Notes: generated from the letters alone by a model not told the origin. A stretch of DNA of 32,261 bases from Psychrobacter sp. APC 3426 (GCF_030408035.1 NZ_JASDCF010000033.1:1-32261), one strand, 5' to 3'. Positions 1 through 8,858 are shown, counted from the first letter of the stretch. Made by a program: numbers and translations.

Positions 1-120
1 TCAAATAATTCACAATCAAATAATTCACAATCAAATAATTCACAATCAAATAATTCACAATCAAATAATTCACAATCAAATAATTCACAATCAAATAATT
101 CACAATCAAATAATTCACAA
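1..120 (+). repeat. 15-bp perfect tandem repeat encoding SNNSQ
   Basis: Eight identical copies of TCAAATAATTCACAA fill 1-120, and a ninth, diverged copy (SNSSS) follows at 121-135. The array runs off the left edge, so the true copy number is unknown. The unit is five codons long and in frame with the downstream oxidoreductase, so copy changes would lengthen or shorten the protein without breaking it. Confidence 0.97.
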
Positions 121-1386
121 TCAAATAGCTCATCGCAACACAACGGTGACAAGCGCCCTTATGCGGTTGTCTTGTACGGTGCAACAAGTTTTGTCGGCCA
201 AATTACTGCTCACTATTTAACGAGCTTCTTATCTAATGCGAAAAACAAAGATGGTTCGAATGTCACTTGGGCAATTGCCGGTCGTGATGAAGAAAAACTA
301 ATCGAGTTGCAGTCCAAACTTGAGAGCAAAGTAGATACCATTATCGCCAATAGTAATGACTCAGCCAGCCTTGACGATATGACCAAGCAAGCGCAAGTTA
401 TTATCTCAACTGTCGGCCCTTACCTGAAATACGGCGAGCCTTTGATTAAATCCTGTGCAGAAAATGGCACCGATTATGTCGACCTCACTGGTGAGGCTAT
501 CTTTATCAAAGATATGATGGATAAGTATCAAGAGACTGCTAAGAAAAGTGGCGCGCGTATCGTCAACTCTTGCGGCTTTGACTCTATCCCGTCAGATTTA
601 GGTGTCTACTTCACACAAACCAAAGCGGAAGAAAAGTTTGGTGAGGCTTGTGATGTGATTCATATGCGTGTCAAAGCAGCAAAAGGTGGCTTGTCAGGCG
701 GTACCATTGCCTCGATGGCGACTATCTTTGAAGAGGTTGGACAGAACAAATCACGCCGTAAACAAGTGACAAACCCTTATCTGTTAAATGATGATAAAGA
801 TGCGCCTAATGTACGCCAAGACAATGTCAGCAAACCCGAATACGACAGTAAGCATAAGCGTTGGTTGGCGCCTTTTGTGATGGCTAGCATCAATACTCGT
901 ATCGTCCATCGCACCAACCAATTACTCGACTATGAGTATGGTCGCGAATTTAAATACGACGAAGCCATGTGGATGAAGGATGGTGTTAAAGGTAAGTTAT
1001 CAAGCTACGCCATGAGTGCAGGCTTGTTTGGCTTTGCCACAGCGATGATGATTAAACCAAGCCGTGAGCTACTCTCAAAGCATGTGCTACCAAAATCTGG
1101 CTCTGGCCCCTCTAAAGAAGAGCAAGAAAATGGTTACTTTGATATTCGTCTGTTTGGACAAACGAGCAAAAACGACACCATCACGACTAAAGTGACAGGG
1201 GATAAAGACCCTGGCTATGGCAGCACCTCGCGCATGTTGTCACAAGCGGCACTGTGCTTGGCACAAGACATCCGTAAAGAGGATGTCGGCGGTGGCTTTT
1301 GGACGCCAGCTTCGGCGATGGGTGATCATTTGCTAGCACGTCTAGAAGAGCATGCAGGTCTTAGCTTCGATGTTGTGGATGGCTAA
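1..1386 (+). CDS. Saccharopine dehydrogenase-like NAD(P)-binding oxidoreductase, 5' end outside window
   Basis: This is the 3' part of a gene that enters from the left; 461 codons are visible. The Rossmann strand and glycine-rich loop read PYAVVLYGATSFVGQ, followed by an AGR motif (WAIAGRDEEKL) typical of the saccharopine-dehydrogenase / trans-acting enoyl reductase family. The true substrate is not predictable. A TTG at 172 would cut away the first beta strand, and no in-frame start codon exists between 1 and 172, so the gene must begin upstream. Before the Rossmann fold lies an in-frame run of SNNSQ pentapeptides encoded by the repeat at 1-120, an unusual low-complexity N-terminus for this otherwise cytosolic-looking enzyme family. 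The gene ends with TAA and is followed by a clear terminator. The family call is firm; the function is open. Confidence 0.8.
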   Translation, partial: SNNSQSNNSQSNNSQSNNSQSNNSQSNNSQSNNSQSNNSQSNSSSQHNGDKRPYAVVLYGATSFVGQITAHYLTSFLSNAKNKDGSNVTWAIAGRDEEKLIELQSKLESKVDTIIANSNDSASLDDMTKQAQVIISTVGPYLKYGEPLIKSCAENGTDYVDLTGEAIFIKDMMDKYQETAKKSGARIVNSCGFDSIPSDLGVYFTQTKAEEKFGEACDVIHMRVKAAKGGLSGGTIASMATIFEEVGQNKSRRKQVTNPYLLNDDKDAPNVRQDNVSKPEYDSKHKRWLAPFVMASINTRIVHRTNQLLDYEYGREFKYDEAMWMKDGVKGKLSSYAMSAGLFGFATAMMIKPSRELLSKHVLPKSGSGPSKEEQENGYFDIRLFGQTSKNDTITTKVTGDKDPGYGSTSRMLSQAALCLAQDIRKEDVGGGFWTPASAMGDHLLARLEEHAGLSFDVVDG

Positions 1387-1446
1387 TCTGATCATCAAAG
1401 ACGACAAGATGACTCTTAACCTTTAACCCTTATGTTGTGTTTAATC

Positions 1447-1479
1447 ACCGTATCTTGTGAGCAAGGTACGGTTTTTTTT
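1447..1479 (+). terminator. Rho-independent terminator after the oxidoreductase gene
   Basis: The 11-bp arms ACCGTATCTTG and CAAGGTACGGT pair with one G-T wobble around a TGAG loop, and a run of eight T follows. Confidence 0.85.
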
Positions 1480-1878
1480 GACTTAAATTTTTGAAAAACT
1501 TCCAAGCAGATGTTAACAAATACTAATAACGTACTTTTTTGGTGAACGATGTTGCCCGTTTTCGATTTTTTTATACATTATGCTACACATCCCTAGCCTA
1601 ATGTCACAGCCATATTGCAACAGTTGCAGTAGGATAAAAGGGGTTGGGGCATTATTTCAAATGAACACTCTTTATCCGAATGCTTTTATACATTATGCCT
1701 TTATAAACACAGATGAATAAAAAACAGACGCAACTAAAATACAGCCGTTATAGATGGAAAAACGCCAAAGATTGGTGTTGCGCTGGTGTTATTCAGAACT
1801 ACGGTTATTTAGATAGAATCAATAAATACTTAGAATAAGCAAAATATAACTATTCACGACAATTAAGAGGAATTAATA
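1480..1878. other. Intergenic region with a direct repeat and a palindrome
   Basis: No convincing gene is present. TTTTATACATTATGC occurs twice, at 1569-1583 and 1684-1698, and a perfect 13-bp palindrome, TGCAACAGTTGCA, lies between them at 1616-1628. These may be promoter or operator parts for the exported protein that starts at 1879, but no -35/-10 pair could be assigned with confidence. Confidence 0.4.
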
Positions 1879-2709
1879 ATGAAATTGAACGTATTAACTG
1901 CCGCCGTAATCACTTCAGGTCTTGCTATGTTTGCAAGCTCTGCTAATGCCGCCGTAACCACTGATAGCCATGGCAATGTTGGTTATGATACTTATGAAGA
2001 ATGTGTCACTGCGGTCAAAGATGGCTCAGCCAAATTCTATACCCCTTACACTTATCAAAACCCAAAGCGTCAAGCTGGTGAAGCAACGGTTAAGAAAATG
2101 AAACTGTCTGAGGTGATGATTCCTCAAAGCGTGGTTGACAGCAACAGCCTACGTAGCAGCGACTATTCAGCTGGCGCCTGTGACCTCGGTGTTGGACAAT
2201 CAAACGGTCGTTACGGGGTGTCAGGAGCCTTGGTTGGTAAATACGTCCCTATCGCAGCTGATATGCCTGTCAACGTCTATATGGACAAAGCAGGCAACCC
2301 AGTTCGCTTAAGTATGCAGCAGTGCGACAACCATTTCGGTGGTAAATTCCCAACGCCTATCGTGAGTGAAGCAAAAGCCCCAGAAGCACAAGTGGCCGTC
2401 ACAGAAGAGCGCAGCGTAGAGCCAGTCGTCGTTGAGACCACTCGTGTGATTCGTCCTGCTAAATACAGTGTTAAGGAAGTCATCATCGCACCAACTGATC
2501 AAATCAAGCGTGTTAACACTGCTGAAGGTACGGCTATCGCTATCGAAGATGGTGCCAATCGTACTGTGGTGGTCGGCGAAGAAGCAGAAGCTGATGCGCT
2601 CGACAACACTGAAATCAATCAGACCTTCCCAGTAACTCGCGTACCTAAAAATGAGGTTCAGCAACGTGTGGTTGATGTAGATACTGGTGAGTATGTAATC
2701 GTTGAATAA
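1879..2709 (+). CDS. Exported protein of unknown function
   Basis: The 276-residue product starts with a classical Sec signal peptide: MKLN, a hydrophobic stretch, then SANA|AV with predicted cleavage after residue 24. The ATG follows an AGAGGA ribosome-binding site. The mature N-terminal half (to about residue 160) carries three cysteines (YEECV, AGACD, QQCDN) and a compact, glycine-rich region. It resembles, from memory, the N-terminal part of OmpA-annotated cell-envelope proteins of Psychrobacter and Acinetobacter, but no OmpA peptidoglycan-binding domain is present. The C-terminal part from about residue 165 is acidic and rich in Val, Glu and Thr, probably flexible. It is probably periplasmic or surface-associated. 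A terminator follows, so it seems to be a single-gene unit. No function is assigned. Confidence 0.8.
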   Translation: MKLNVLTAAVITSGLAMFASSANAAVTTDSHGNVGYDTYEECVTAVKDGSAKFYTPYTYQNPKRQAGEATVKKMKLSEVMIPQSVVDSNSLRSSDYSAGACDLGVGQSNGRYGVSGALVGKYVPIAADMPVNVYMDKAGNPVRLSMQQCDNHFGGKFPTPIVSEAKAPEAQVAVTEERSVEPVVVETTRVIRPAKYSVKEVIIAPTDQIKRVNTAEGTAIAIEDGANRTVVVGEEAEADALDNTEINQTFPVTRVPKNEVQQRVVDVDTGEYVIVE

Positions 2710-2812
2710 TTTGCTAGAAATCGGCTTGAGGGTATCGAATAATTAATAGTGATGGTTTCATAACGTCACAACCATACATCAAGCTGTTAGAAGAGTAATG
2801 AGTTTACTACTG

Positions 2813-2846
2813 AAATACCAGCCATAGAGGTGGTATTTTGTTTTTG
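2813..2846 (+). terminator. Rho-independent terminator
   Basis: AAATACCA (2813-2820) pairs with TGGTATTT (2831-2838), followed by TGTTTTTG. It lies between the two exported-protein genes. Confidence 0.65.
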
Positions 2847-2920
2847 TAAATAAGCATGAAATGCTAAAAGCAAATTATCGATATTAATAATGACTAATCT
2901 ATAAATTTTGGAGCTTTATA

Positions 2921-3442
2921 ATGAACAAGAATGCCTTATCATTACTTATGGGTGCTGCCATCATCTTACCAACCGTAGCAATGGCTGCTCCAGTAGAGAC
3001 AAACGATACCAAATCTGCCAATACTCAACAGGTGACGCCAGCAGAACAGTTGAATGCGCCAGTAGAGAATACCTTGCAGTCTAAAGTCAAAGGTCCAGAC
3101 GGCGAACTACTTGCCACACAACCTGGCGCAGTTGAGACTGATGAATCTGAAACTGTTGAAGACGATATGGATGAAGCAGAAAGCGAGAATAGCAATGATG
3201 CAATAGCTGCGGTTGCCCTACAACCTGCCCAGCCCACTCAGCCTGCAAAATCGCTAAACATGCAACATAGCGATGCTAGTTATCAACCATTAATTGCTGG
3301 TGAAGGTGCAACTGATAAAGAAACAACCGATGCCGCTATCACCTTGCAAGAAAAGAAAAAAGACACACGTGGTGAGCTATTAGCCACGCAGCCTGCGGAT
3401 GTTGAATTTAAAGAAAACCGTCGTATCGCTGTGTCGCGCTAA
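2921..3442 (+). CDS. Small exported acidic protein with a duplicated GELLATQP motif
   Basis: The 173-residue product has a signal peptide (MNKNALSLLMGAAIILPTVA, cleavage likely after AMA at residue 22) and a GGAG ribosome-binding site. The mature protein is low-complexity, acidic and rich in Ala, Gln, Thr and Pro, so probably disordered. The octapeptide GELLATQP occurs twice, at residues 61-68 and 151-158, each followed by an acidic segment starting with (A/D)VE. There are no cysteines and no recognisable domain. It is convergent with tex and shares a bidirectional terminator with it. No family was recognised. Codon use looks normal and the signal peptide is clear, so it is likely a real gene of unknown, probably periplasmic, role. 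Confidence 0.75.
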   Translation: MNKNALSLLMGAAIILPTVAMAAPVETNDTKSANTQQVTPAEQLNAPVENTLQSKVKGPDGELLATQPGAVETDESETVEDDMDEAESENSNDAIAAVALQPAQPTQPAKSLNMQHSDASYQPLIAGEGATDKETTDAAITLQEKKKDTRGELLATQPADVEFKENRRIAVSR

Positions 3443-3521
3443 GCACTAGTCTCTTAATAATTGCCCATAATAAATAGCTGTTAGTTAAGTAATAATCAGT
3501 TTTTAGCCAACTATATTATGT

Positions 3522-3561
3522 GCAATAAAAAACGCAGCCATTAGGCTGCGTTTTTTATTGC
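3522..3561. terminator. Bidirectional terminator between the small exported protein gene and tex
   Basis: An 18-bp near-perfect stem runs from GCAATAAAAAACGCAGCC to its complement at 3544-3561 with the tetraloop ATTA. A-tracts and T-tracts flank the GC core, so it can serve both convergent transcripts. Confidence 0.9.
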
Positions 3562-3576
3562 TATATTAACTACATA

Positions 3577-6096
3577 CTATTTCTTAGTCTTGGTCACGCC
3601 CGCTTCTTGTAACAGCGCCCCAAGCGTCCCCATCTTGCTAGGCGCTTCAGCTTTCTCAGCTCTAGGCGCTTTGCTACGGTTATTGGCGTTGTCCTTATCT
3701 TGACGGTTGCTACGCGGCTTTGCTGGACGCTTATCAGCGGCTGGGCGGTTGCTGCGTGGACGACTGGCTTTATCATCATTGCCAGTGCTTGCTGCAGTAG
3801 ACTTTGCGGCTGGGCGTGCTGGTTTTTCAGACTCAGGCTTCATACTAAAACCAATACGGCCACGTTTTTCATCAATAGAGATGACACGTACCGAAACGAT
3901 ATCACCTGGCTTAACACGGTTCATCGGATCAGCAACGAAGTCATTGGCCATCTGAGAGATATGCACAAGACCATCTTGATGAACACCGACATCAACGAAA
4001 CAACCAAAGGCTGTGACATTGGTGACGACACCTTCAAGCTGCATGCCTTCTTCTAAATCTTTAATGCTATTGACATCTTCACGGAAATTCGCAGTTTTGA
4101 ACTCAGGACGTGGATCGCGTGCCGGTTTGGCCAGCTCTTCGATAATAGCAGTTACACTAATATTGTCATCATTTGCCGCGAGCGCAGTCGTATCGATGGT
4201 GTTTAATACACCATCGTTACCGAGCACTTCTGGCAATGCCTTACCTGTTTGCGCCAGTAAGCTATCAACCAGCGCATAGCTTTCTGGATGCACGCCAGTG
4301 GCGTCAAGTGGGTTGCTACCGTCATGGATACGTAAGAAACCTGCTGCTTGTTCAAAGGTCTTAGCACCTAAGCGCGGGACGTTTTTGAGTGCCTCACGGC
4401 TATCAAATGCGCCATGCTCTTTACGATAAGTGACGATTTGCTGGGCGACGTTCTTATTCAAACCAGCGATATGAGCCAAGATGGCAGGGCTCGCCGTATT
4501 TACATCAACACCAACGGCGTTCACGCTGTCTTGAGTAACTTTATCAAGGCTATCCGCTAACTGGCTTTGGTTCACATCATGCTGATATTGACCAACACCA
4601 ATCGCTTTGGGGTCAACCTTCACCAGCTCTGAGAGTGGGTCTTGCAGGCGACGAGCGATAGATACCGCGCCGCGTACAGAGACATCTAGGTTGGCAAGCT
4701 CATCACTAGCAAGCTCGCTTGCAGAATAGACTGATGCGCCAGATTCATTGACGATAACAGCTTTGGCCTTTAGACCATCATTAGCAGCCAATATCTCTTT
4801 AACCATCGCATCTGTTTCGCGGCTAGCAGTACCATTACCGATAGCCACTAAATCAACGTTATAAGTACTTAATAACTCATCAATGACTTTTTTGGCTTCA
4901 TCCATCTTATTATCAGGAGCAAACGGATAGACAGTCGCCACCACAGGCTTGTCTTCGCTATCTAGCATGACGTGGCCTTGGGCATCGACAATCGCCATTT
5001 TGACGCCATGACGAATACCAGGATCGACACCTAAAATGACTTTACGACCAGCCGGTGCTGACATGAGCAGATGCTGTAAATTATTGGCAAATACATCAAT
5101 TGCATCAGCCTCAGCAGTCAGACGCTTTTCAGTCAACAAGCGATGTTCGATATGCGGACGCCATTTGTCTTTCCATAAGCTGCTAGCGGCTTCTGCTAAA
5201 AACTCACGGCGCTCAGCTGGCGCTTTAGAGTCAACATCGAAATGACTGATGATTTTTTCGATAAACGGGGTATCTTCCCCTTCGATTTTGAGACCCAAGA
5301 CATTTTCTTGGCGACCGCGTAGCATCGCTAATAGACGATGATTGGGCAGACGCGCAAGGCTTTCGCTATGCTCAAAGTAATCTTTGAATTTCTCGCCGAC
5401 TTCACGCTTTTCTTCGCTAGCAACACTAGATACGATACTCGCCGTTTTAGCAAAGCCACTACGCAGGCCATCAAGCAAATCTAATGCTTGCGTCCATTCA
5501 TCGATGATGATGGCTTGTACGCCAGCCAGTTGCTTTTCAATATCACTGAAATCAACTTCTATCTCATTACCATTATCATCAGAGATACTAGCTGGCGCTT
5601 GATAATCAGCCAATGCCTCTGTTGGGGTAACTTCTTGCGTCAAGACCGCTTGCGCTGCAACGTCAAGACCAGCAGCACGTGCTTTGGCGGCTGGTGAACG
5701 GCGGCGCGGACGATATGGCAAGTAGATGTCTTCAAGCTCAAGCTTGGATGTCGCATTATCAATACGGGTCTGCAGCTCGTCAGTTAAATTGCCTTGCGTG
5801 CTGAGCAGCTCAGTAATTTTTAGGCGACGGGTTGCCATGTCACGCTCGTAATTAAGCGACTTCTCTAAAGCTCGTAATTGCGCATCATCAAGATTTTGCG
5901 TCTTCTCTTTGCGGTAACGCGCAATAAACGGAACAGTCGCGCCTTCATCGTAAAGTTTGACAAACGCATTGACTTGAGCAGTCTTAATGCCAAGCGCGCG
6001 AGCAAGCTTGTCGTGAATATTCGCGTGTGTGGTTGCATCCAAAACCTGAGATTTTGTCGAGGTTTGAGATGACGTTAAGGTATCAGTGCTACTCAT
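3577..6096 (-). CDS. tex: Transcription accessory protein Tex
   Basis: The 839-residue protein has the full Tex architecture: an N-terminal helical Tex domain (VPFIARYRKEKT), a YqgF/RNase H-like domain beginning ILGVDPGIRHG, a helix-hairpin-helix region (VDVNTASPAILAHIAGL ... NVPRLGAKTFEQAAGFLRI), and an S1 RNA-binding domain (EGMQLEGVVTNVTAFGCFVDVG) near residues 680-750. Tex binds nucleic acid through S1 and associates with the transcription machinery in the cytoplasm. The last 90 residues are a Lys/Arg/Ala/Pro-rich tail that makes it longer than the usual 770-780 residues. The start is the only good Met before the family's N-terminus, although the ribosome-binding site is weak. It is transcribed alone from an extended -10 promoter at 6130-6138. 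Confidence 0.95.
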   Translation of the reverse strand: MSSTDTLTSSQTSTKSQVLDATTHANIHDKLARALGIKTAQVNAFVKLYDEGATVPFIARYRKEKTQNLDDAQLRALEKSLNYERDMATRRLKITELLSTQGNLTDELQTRIDNATSKLELEDIYLPYRPRRRSPAAKARAAGLDVAAQAVLTQEVTPTEALADYQAPASISDDNGNEIEVDFSDIEKQLAGVQAIIIDEWTQALDLLDGLRSGFAKTASIVSSVASEEKREVGEKFKDYFEHSESLARLPNHRLLAMLRGRQENVLGLKIEGEDTPFIEKIISHFDVDSKAPAERREFLAEAASSLWKDKWRPHIEHRLLTEKRLTAEADAIDVFANNLQHLLMSAPAGRKVILGVDPGIRHGVKMAIVDAQGHVMLDSEDKPVVATVYPFAPDNKMDEAKKVIDELLSTYNVDLVAIGNGTASRETDAMVKEILAANDGLKAKAVIVNESGASVYSASELASDELANLDVSVRGAVSIARRLQDPLSELVKVDPKAIGVGQYQHDVNQSQLADSLDKVTQDSVNAVGVDVNTASPAILAHIAGLNKNVAQQIVTYRKEHGAFDSREALKNVPRLGAKTFEQAAGFLRIHDGSNPLDATGVHPESYALVDSLLAQTGKALPEVLGNDGVLNTIDTTALAANDDNISVTAIIEELAKPARDPRPEFKTANFREDVNSIKDLEEGMQLEGVVTNVTAFGCFVDVGVHQDGLVHISQMANDFVADPMNRVKPGDIVSVRVISIDEKRGRIGFSMKPESEKPARPAAKSTAASTGNDDKASRPRSNRPAADKRPAKPRSNRQDKDNANNRSKAPRAEKAEAPSKMGTLGALLQEAGVTKTKK

Positions 6097-6129
6097 ATAC
6101 GTATCAATCGTTGAGAAATGTAGTTTTGC

Positions 6130-6138
6130 ATTATAGCA
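6130..6138 (-). promoter_or_regulatory. Extended -10 promoter of tex
   Basis: The minus strand reads TGCTATAAT, a TGn extended -10 plus a perfect TATAAT, 34 bases before the tex ATG. The -35 region is only T-rich, as is common for extended -10 promoters. Confidence 0.5.
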
Positions 6139-6523
6139 AAAGCTGCATGAATAAAAATCCTTTTTATCTTTTCGTTATTTATATGGTGTTTTACGGCTCA
6201 AATCCTGTGATATCGTCCGTTCTATCGCTTTGTTAAACAAACGCATACAGCATTTGTCCTTATGGGTGATGCAATTAGCGGTGCAATCTTATACACTAAA
6301 GTATCAATAGCACAAATATTGCTATGTAATACCGCACTGAACAATAGTGTCTATTTTTATATATTTCCTCAATGGCTAATGGCTCGATAATGAGTGTTTC
6401 AATAATCAACGGATTGGCCATTAAGTAACGACCGTATTTTTACCCGCGATTTTTAATAATTTTACTAATAACATTTTTATGAGAAATTTCTACTAATAAT
6501 AATTTTTATAAGAGGATGCCTGT
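6139..6523. other. Divergent intergenic region between tex and ompR
   Basis: No gene is seen. The ompR-proximal part (6440-6515) is very AT-rich and contains two similar blocks of the type ACTAATAA-TTTTTAT (about 6463-6481 and 6491-6510), possibly part of the ompR control region. A 13-bp inverted repeat, TTTGTTAAACAAA, lies near 6230-6242. Confidence 0.35.
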
Positions 6524-7282
6524 ATGACAGATAATAACAGCCCCGATACTTTGACTCAGCGTATTTTGGTCGTCGATGATGATGCCCGTCTGCGCTCTTT
6601 GTTACAGCGCTTTCTAGAAGACGATGGTTTTGTCGTGCGTACAGCGCATGATGGCAATCAAATGGACAAATTGATGCAACGTGAGCTCTTTTCACTGGTG
6701 GTATTGGATTTGATGTTACCAGGCGAAGACGGTATCAGCATCTGTAAGCGCTTGCGTGAAGACAATGGCGATATTCCCATCATCATGCTGACTGCCAAAG
6801 GTGGCGATGCAGACCGTATCGCTGGTCTAGAAGCTGGTGCTGATGATTACCTACCAAAACCCTTTAACCCAAAAGAGCTATTGGCACGTATCAAAGCGGT
6901 ATTGCGTCGTCAAAATCGTGAACTGCCGGGTGCGCCAAGTCATCAGCTAGAAGTGGTTGAATTTGGCCCATGGACGCTTGATTTATCGACCCGTACCCTT
7001 AAACGTGATGGCAATGTGGTCACTTTGACGACCGGTGAGTTTTCAGTATTAAAAGCCTTGGTTCAGCATCCGCGTGAGCCGTTGACGCGCGATAAATTGA
7101 TGAATCTGGCTCGTGGTCGTGAATGGGGTGCGATGGAGCGCTCTATTGACGTCCAAGTGTCACGCCTGCGTCGTCTGATTGAAGACAATCCTTCACAAGC
7201 ACGCTATATCCAAACAGTTTGGGGTGTTGGCTATGTATTCGTACCAGACGAAGCCGAAGTAGAAGCCGCTAGAAGTGAATAG
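6524..7282 (+). CDS. ompR: OmpR-family response regulator
   Basis: The 252-residue protein has an N-terminal receiver domain: acidic pocket D18/D19, phospho-acceptor D62 in VVLDLMLPGEDG, T90 and K112. A C-terminal winged-helix DNA-binding domain follows (LTTGEFSVLKAL ... RSIDVQVSRLRRLIEDNP ... IQTVWGVGYVF). The receiver segments LMLPGEDGISICKRLR and LPKPFNPKELLARIKAVLRRQ are close to OmpR itself rather than to PhoB or other OmpR-type regulators. An AAGAGG ribosome-binding site precedes the ATG. No EnvZ-like histidine kinase is next to it: the gene is followed by a terminator and an opposite-strand gene. The class is certain; the exact orthology to OmpR is likely. Confidence 0.88.
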   Translation: MTDNNSPDTLTQRILVVDDDARLRSLLQRFLEDDGFVVRTAHDGNQMDKLMQRELFSLVVLDLMLPGEDGISICKRLREDNGDIPIIMLTAKGGDADRIAGLEAGADDYLPKPFNPKELLARIKAVLRRQNRELPGAPSHQLEVVEFGPWTLDLSTRTLKRDGNVVTLTTGEFSVLKALVQHPREPLTRDKLMNLARGREWGAMERSIDVQVSRLRRLIEDNPSQARYIQTVWGVGYVFVPDEAEVEAARSE

Positions 7283-7310
7283 AATGTTCTTTTACTTTTT
7301 TTAAAAATAG

Positions 7311-7342
7311 AAAACCCTGCCACAGATGTGCAGGGTTTTTTA
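7311..7342. terminator. Terminator between ompR and the ybiI-like gene
   Basis: AAAACCCTGC (7311-7320) pairs with GCAGGGTTTT (7330-7339). T-rich sequence follows on both strands, so it can serve both convergent genes. Confidence 0.85.
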
Positions 7343-7409
7343 TTGTCTGATAAATAGTGCTGCTCAGCTCAATGAATATTGTTACCCAATAAACAATAAC
7401 GCAAAAAAC

Positions 7410-7676
7410 TTAGCGCAATTGACTGTCTTTACTGCCGCGGCGATTGAATAATTCAGCCGCTCGCGCTTCTTGCTCAAGCTCAGTCTGACAGCCAACACAG
7501 TGCTGAATCCCAGGCACCGCTAAACGGCGCGCTTCTGGAATAGGATTGCCACATTCATCACAAAACTCAGCGCTTTTACCCGTTGGCAATGCACGTCGTG
7601 CCCGTTCTAAGGCATCATTGACAGTTGCATCCATCTGTTCGTGCTCAGCGCCATCTCTTGACCAACCACCCGCCAT
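7410..7676 (-). CDS. ybiI: DksA/TraR-family C4 zinc-finger protein, YbiI-like
   Basis: The 88-residue protein ends in NRRGSKDSQLR and starts MAGGWSRDGAEHEQMDATVNDALERAR, the same layout and length as Escherichia coli YbiI. The zinc finger is C39-x2-C42 ... C60-x2-C63 (CDECGNPIPEARRLAVPGIQHCVGC). It lacks the coiled-coil length of true DksA, so an RNA-polymerase secondary-channel role is uncertain; the YbiI function is not established. The ribosome-binding site AGGATGAG lies just upstream. It is a single-gene unit convergent with ompR. Confidence 0.88.
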   Translation of the reverse strand: MAGGWSRDGAEHEQMDATVNDALERARRALPTGKSAEFCDECGNPIPEARRLAVPGIQHCVGCQTELEQEARAAELFNRRGSKDSQLR

Positions 7677-7860
7677 AATCTCATCCTATTTGTTATATTA
7701 TTTGCACTTAAACCATTGCTTAAACTTAAAAACAAAAGTCTTTAATAACAAATAGATGGGGTTTATTATCTATAATTACAAGCGGTTAGACTGTATAGAA
7801 ACCATGGATTGAGATATACATTTTAAAATAAAACCTGGTCTCAAAAACGATAAACCATCA

Positions 7861-8709
7861 CTACTCTTTCGGTTGCAGCGCAACCACTTGCCCACGTACA
7901 CCGATACTGTCATCACTCATTAGGCAGACATAACCGGCCATGATATCTTCAGGGGTTTTTAAACTCATCGGATTCTCCCCTGGATAGGCATGCGCGCGCA
8001 TGTTGGTACGTGTACCGCCAGGATTGACACAGTTAAAACGCAGGTTGGTGGTGTTTTGCGTCTCTTGGGTAAAGATATCACTCATGCCCTCCACCGCTTG
8101 TTTTGACAGCGCATAGGCACCCCAAAAGGCGCGTGGGTGCGTACCGACTGTGCTAGAGGTAAAGACGATAGAACCGTTTTTAGCGTCCTTAAGCAGTGGG
8201 AGCAGTGCCTGAGTCAACATAAAGGTCGAGGTAAAGTTGACCTTCATCACTTGGGCAAAAGTATCAACATCGTACATCTCAAGCGGCGTCAATTGACCGA
8301 GCAGACCCGCATTGTGCAAGATGCCATCTAATTGACCGATTTCTCTATCAATCAATCCTTCTAATTGCTGCATTTCAGCATAGGTTGCACCCTCTAGATT
8401 CATCGGTAGCATGGCTGGTTGCTTGCCACCAAAGCTCTCAATCTCGTCATAGACGTATTCAAGCTTACTGCTCGTGCGCCCTAACAACAGTACGGTAGCA
8501 CCATAACGCGCATAAGCTAAGGCAGCAACGCGTCCGATACCATCACCAGCACCCGTTACCAAAATAGTCTTACCCTCTAAACAATTATCAGGTGGCACAA
8601 AATTACGAATCTCGTCATGAGTGAGAGGTTGAGTAAGATTTTGCGTGGCTTGTTGGTTATTATCCATACTATTTTGCGGCGTAGCTGGCTGATTGGTATT
8701 GTCACTCAT
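7861..8709 (-). CDS. yciK: YciK-family short-chain dehydrogenase/reductase
   Basis: A classical SDR: cofactor motif TGAGDGIG, LHNAG, active-site Ser in VFTSSTVG, and YALSK with the Tyr/Lys pair. HNAGLLG, FMLTQALLPLL and NPGGTRTNMRA match the YciK subgroup specifically. The natural substrate is unknown. A GTG at 8721 would add four residues, but the ATG at 8709 is preferred: the downstream reading (MSDNTNQ) already includes an odd Asn/Gln-rich 40-residue leader before the Rossmann fold, and neither start has a strong ribosome-binding site. It is last in the ubiG-mupP-yciK order, which is also seen in Pseudomonas. Confidence 0.87.
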   Translation of the reverse strand: MSDNTNQPATPQNSMDNNQQATQNLTQPLTHDEIRNFVPPDNCLEGKTILVTGAGDGIGRVAALAYARYGATVLLLGRTSSKLEYVYDEIESFGGKQPAMLPMNLEGATYAEMQQLEGLIDREIGQLDGILHNAGLLGQLTPLEMYDVDTFAQVMKVNFTSTFMLTQALLPLLKDAKNGSIVFTSSTVGTHPRAFWGAYALSKQAVEGMSDIFTQETQNTTNLRFNCVNPGGTRTNMRAHAYPGENPMSLKTPEDIMAGYVCLMSDDSIGVRGQVVALQPKE

Positions 8710-8792
8710 GGCATTACTCACTGCTTATAAATTAATAGTTAAATATCAGTATAATGAAGTACTTACATCTTATATCATCAAAAATCGATATG

Positions 8793-8858
8793 GTTAACGG
8801 CACTTATATTTAAATGTAATTAGTTAACCGCAATTAATAAAAAAGACCGATTGTTAAC
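8793..8858. promoter_or_regulatory. Three GTTAAC palindromes at exact 30-bp spacing
   Basis: GTTAAC occurs at 8793-8798, 8823-8828 and 8853-8858 in the mupP-yciK gap. The spacing is exactly 30 bp each time, about three helical turns. It may be a binding-site array or chance; nothing else explains it. Confidence 0.3.

Noticed and set aside
1..120. CRISPR array
   Set aside because: The units are 15-bp, contiguous, without spacers, and in coding frame.
2277..2664. Minus-strand open frames opposite the exported protein gene
   Set aside because: The plus-strand frame has a signal peptide and ribosome-binding site; the reverse frames have neither.
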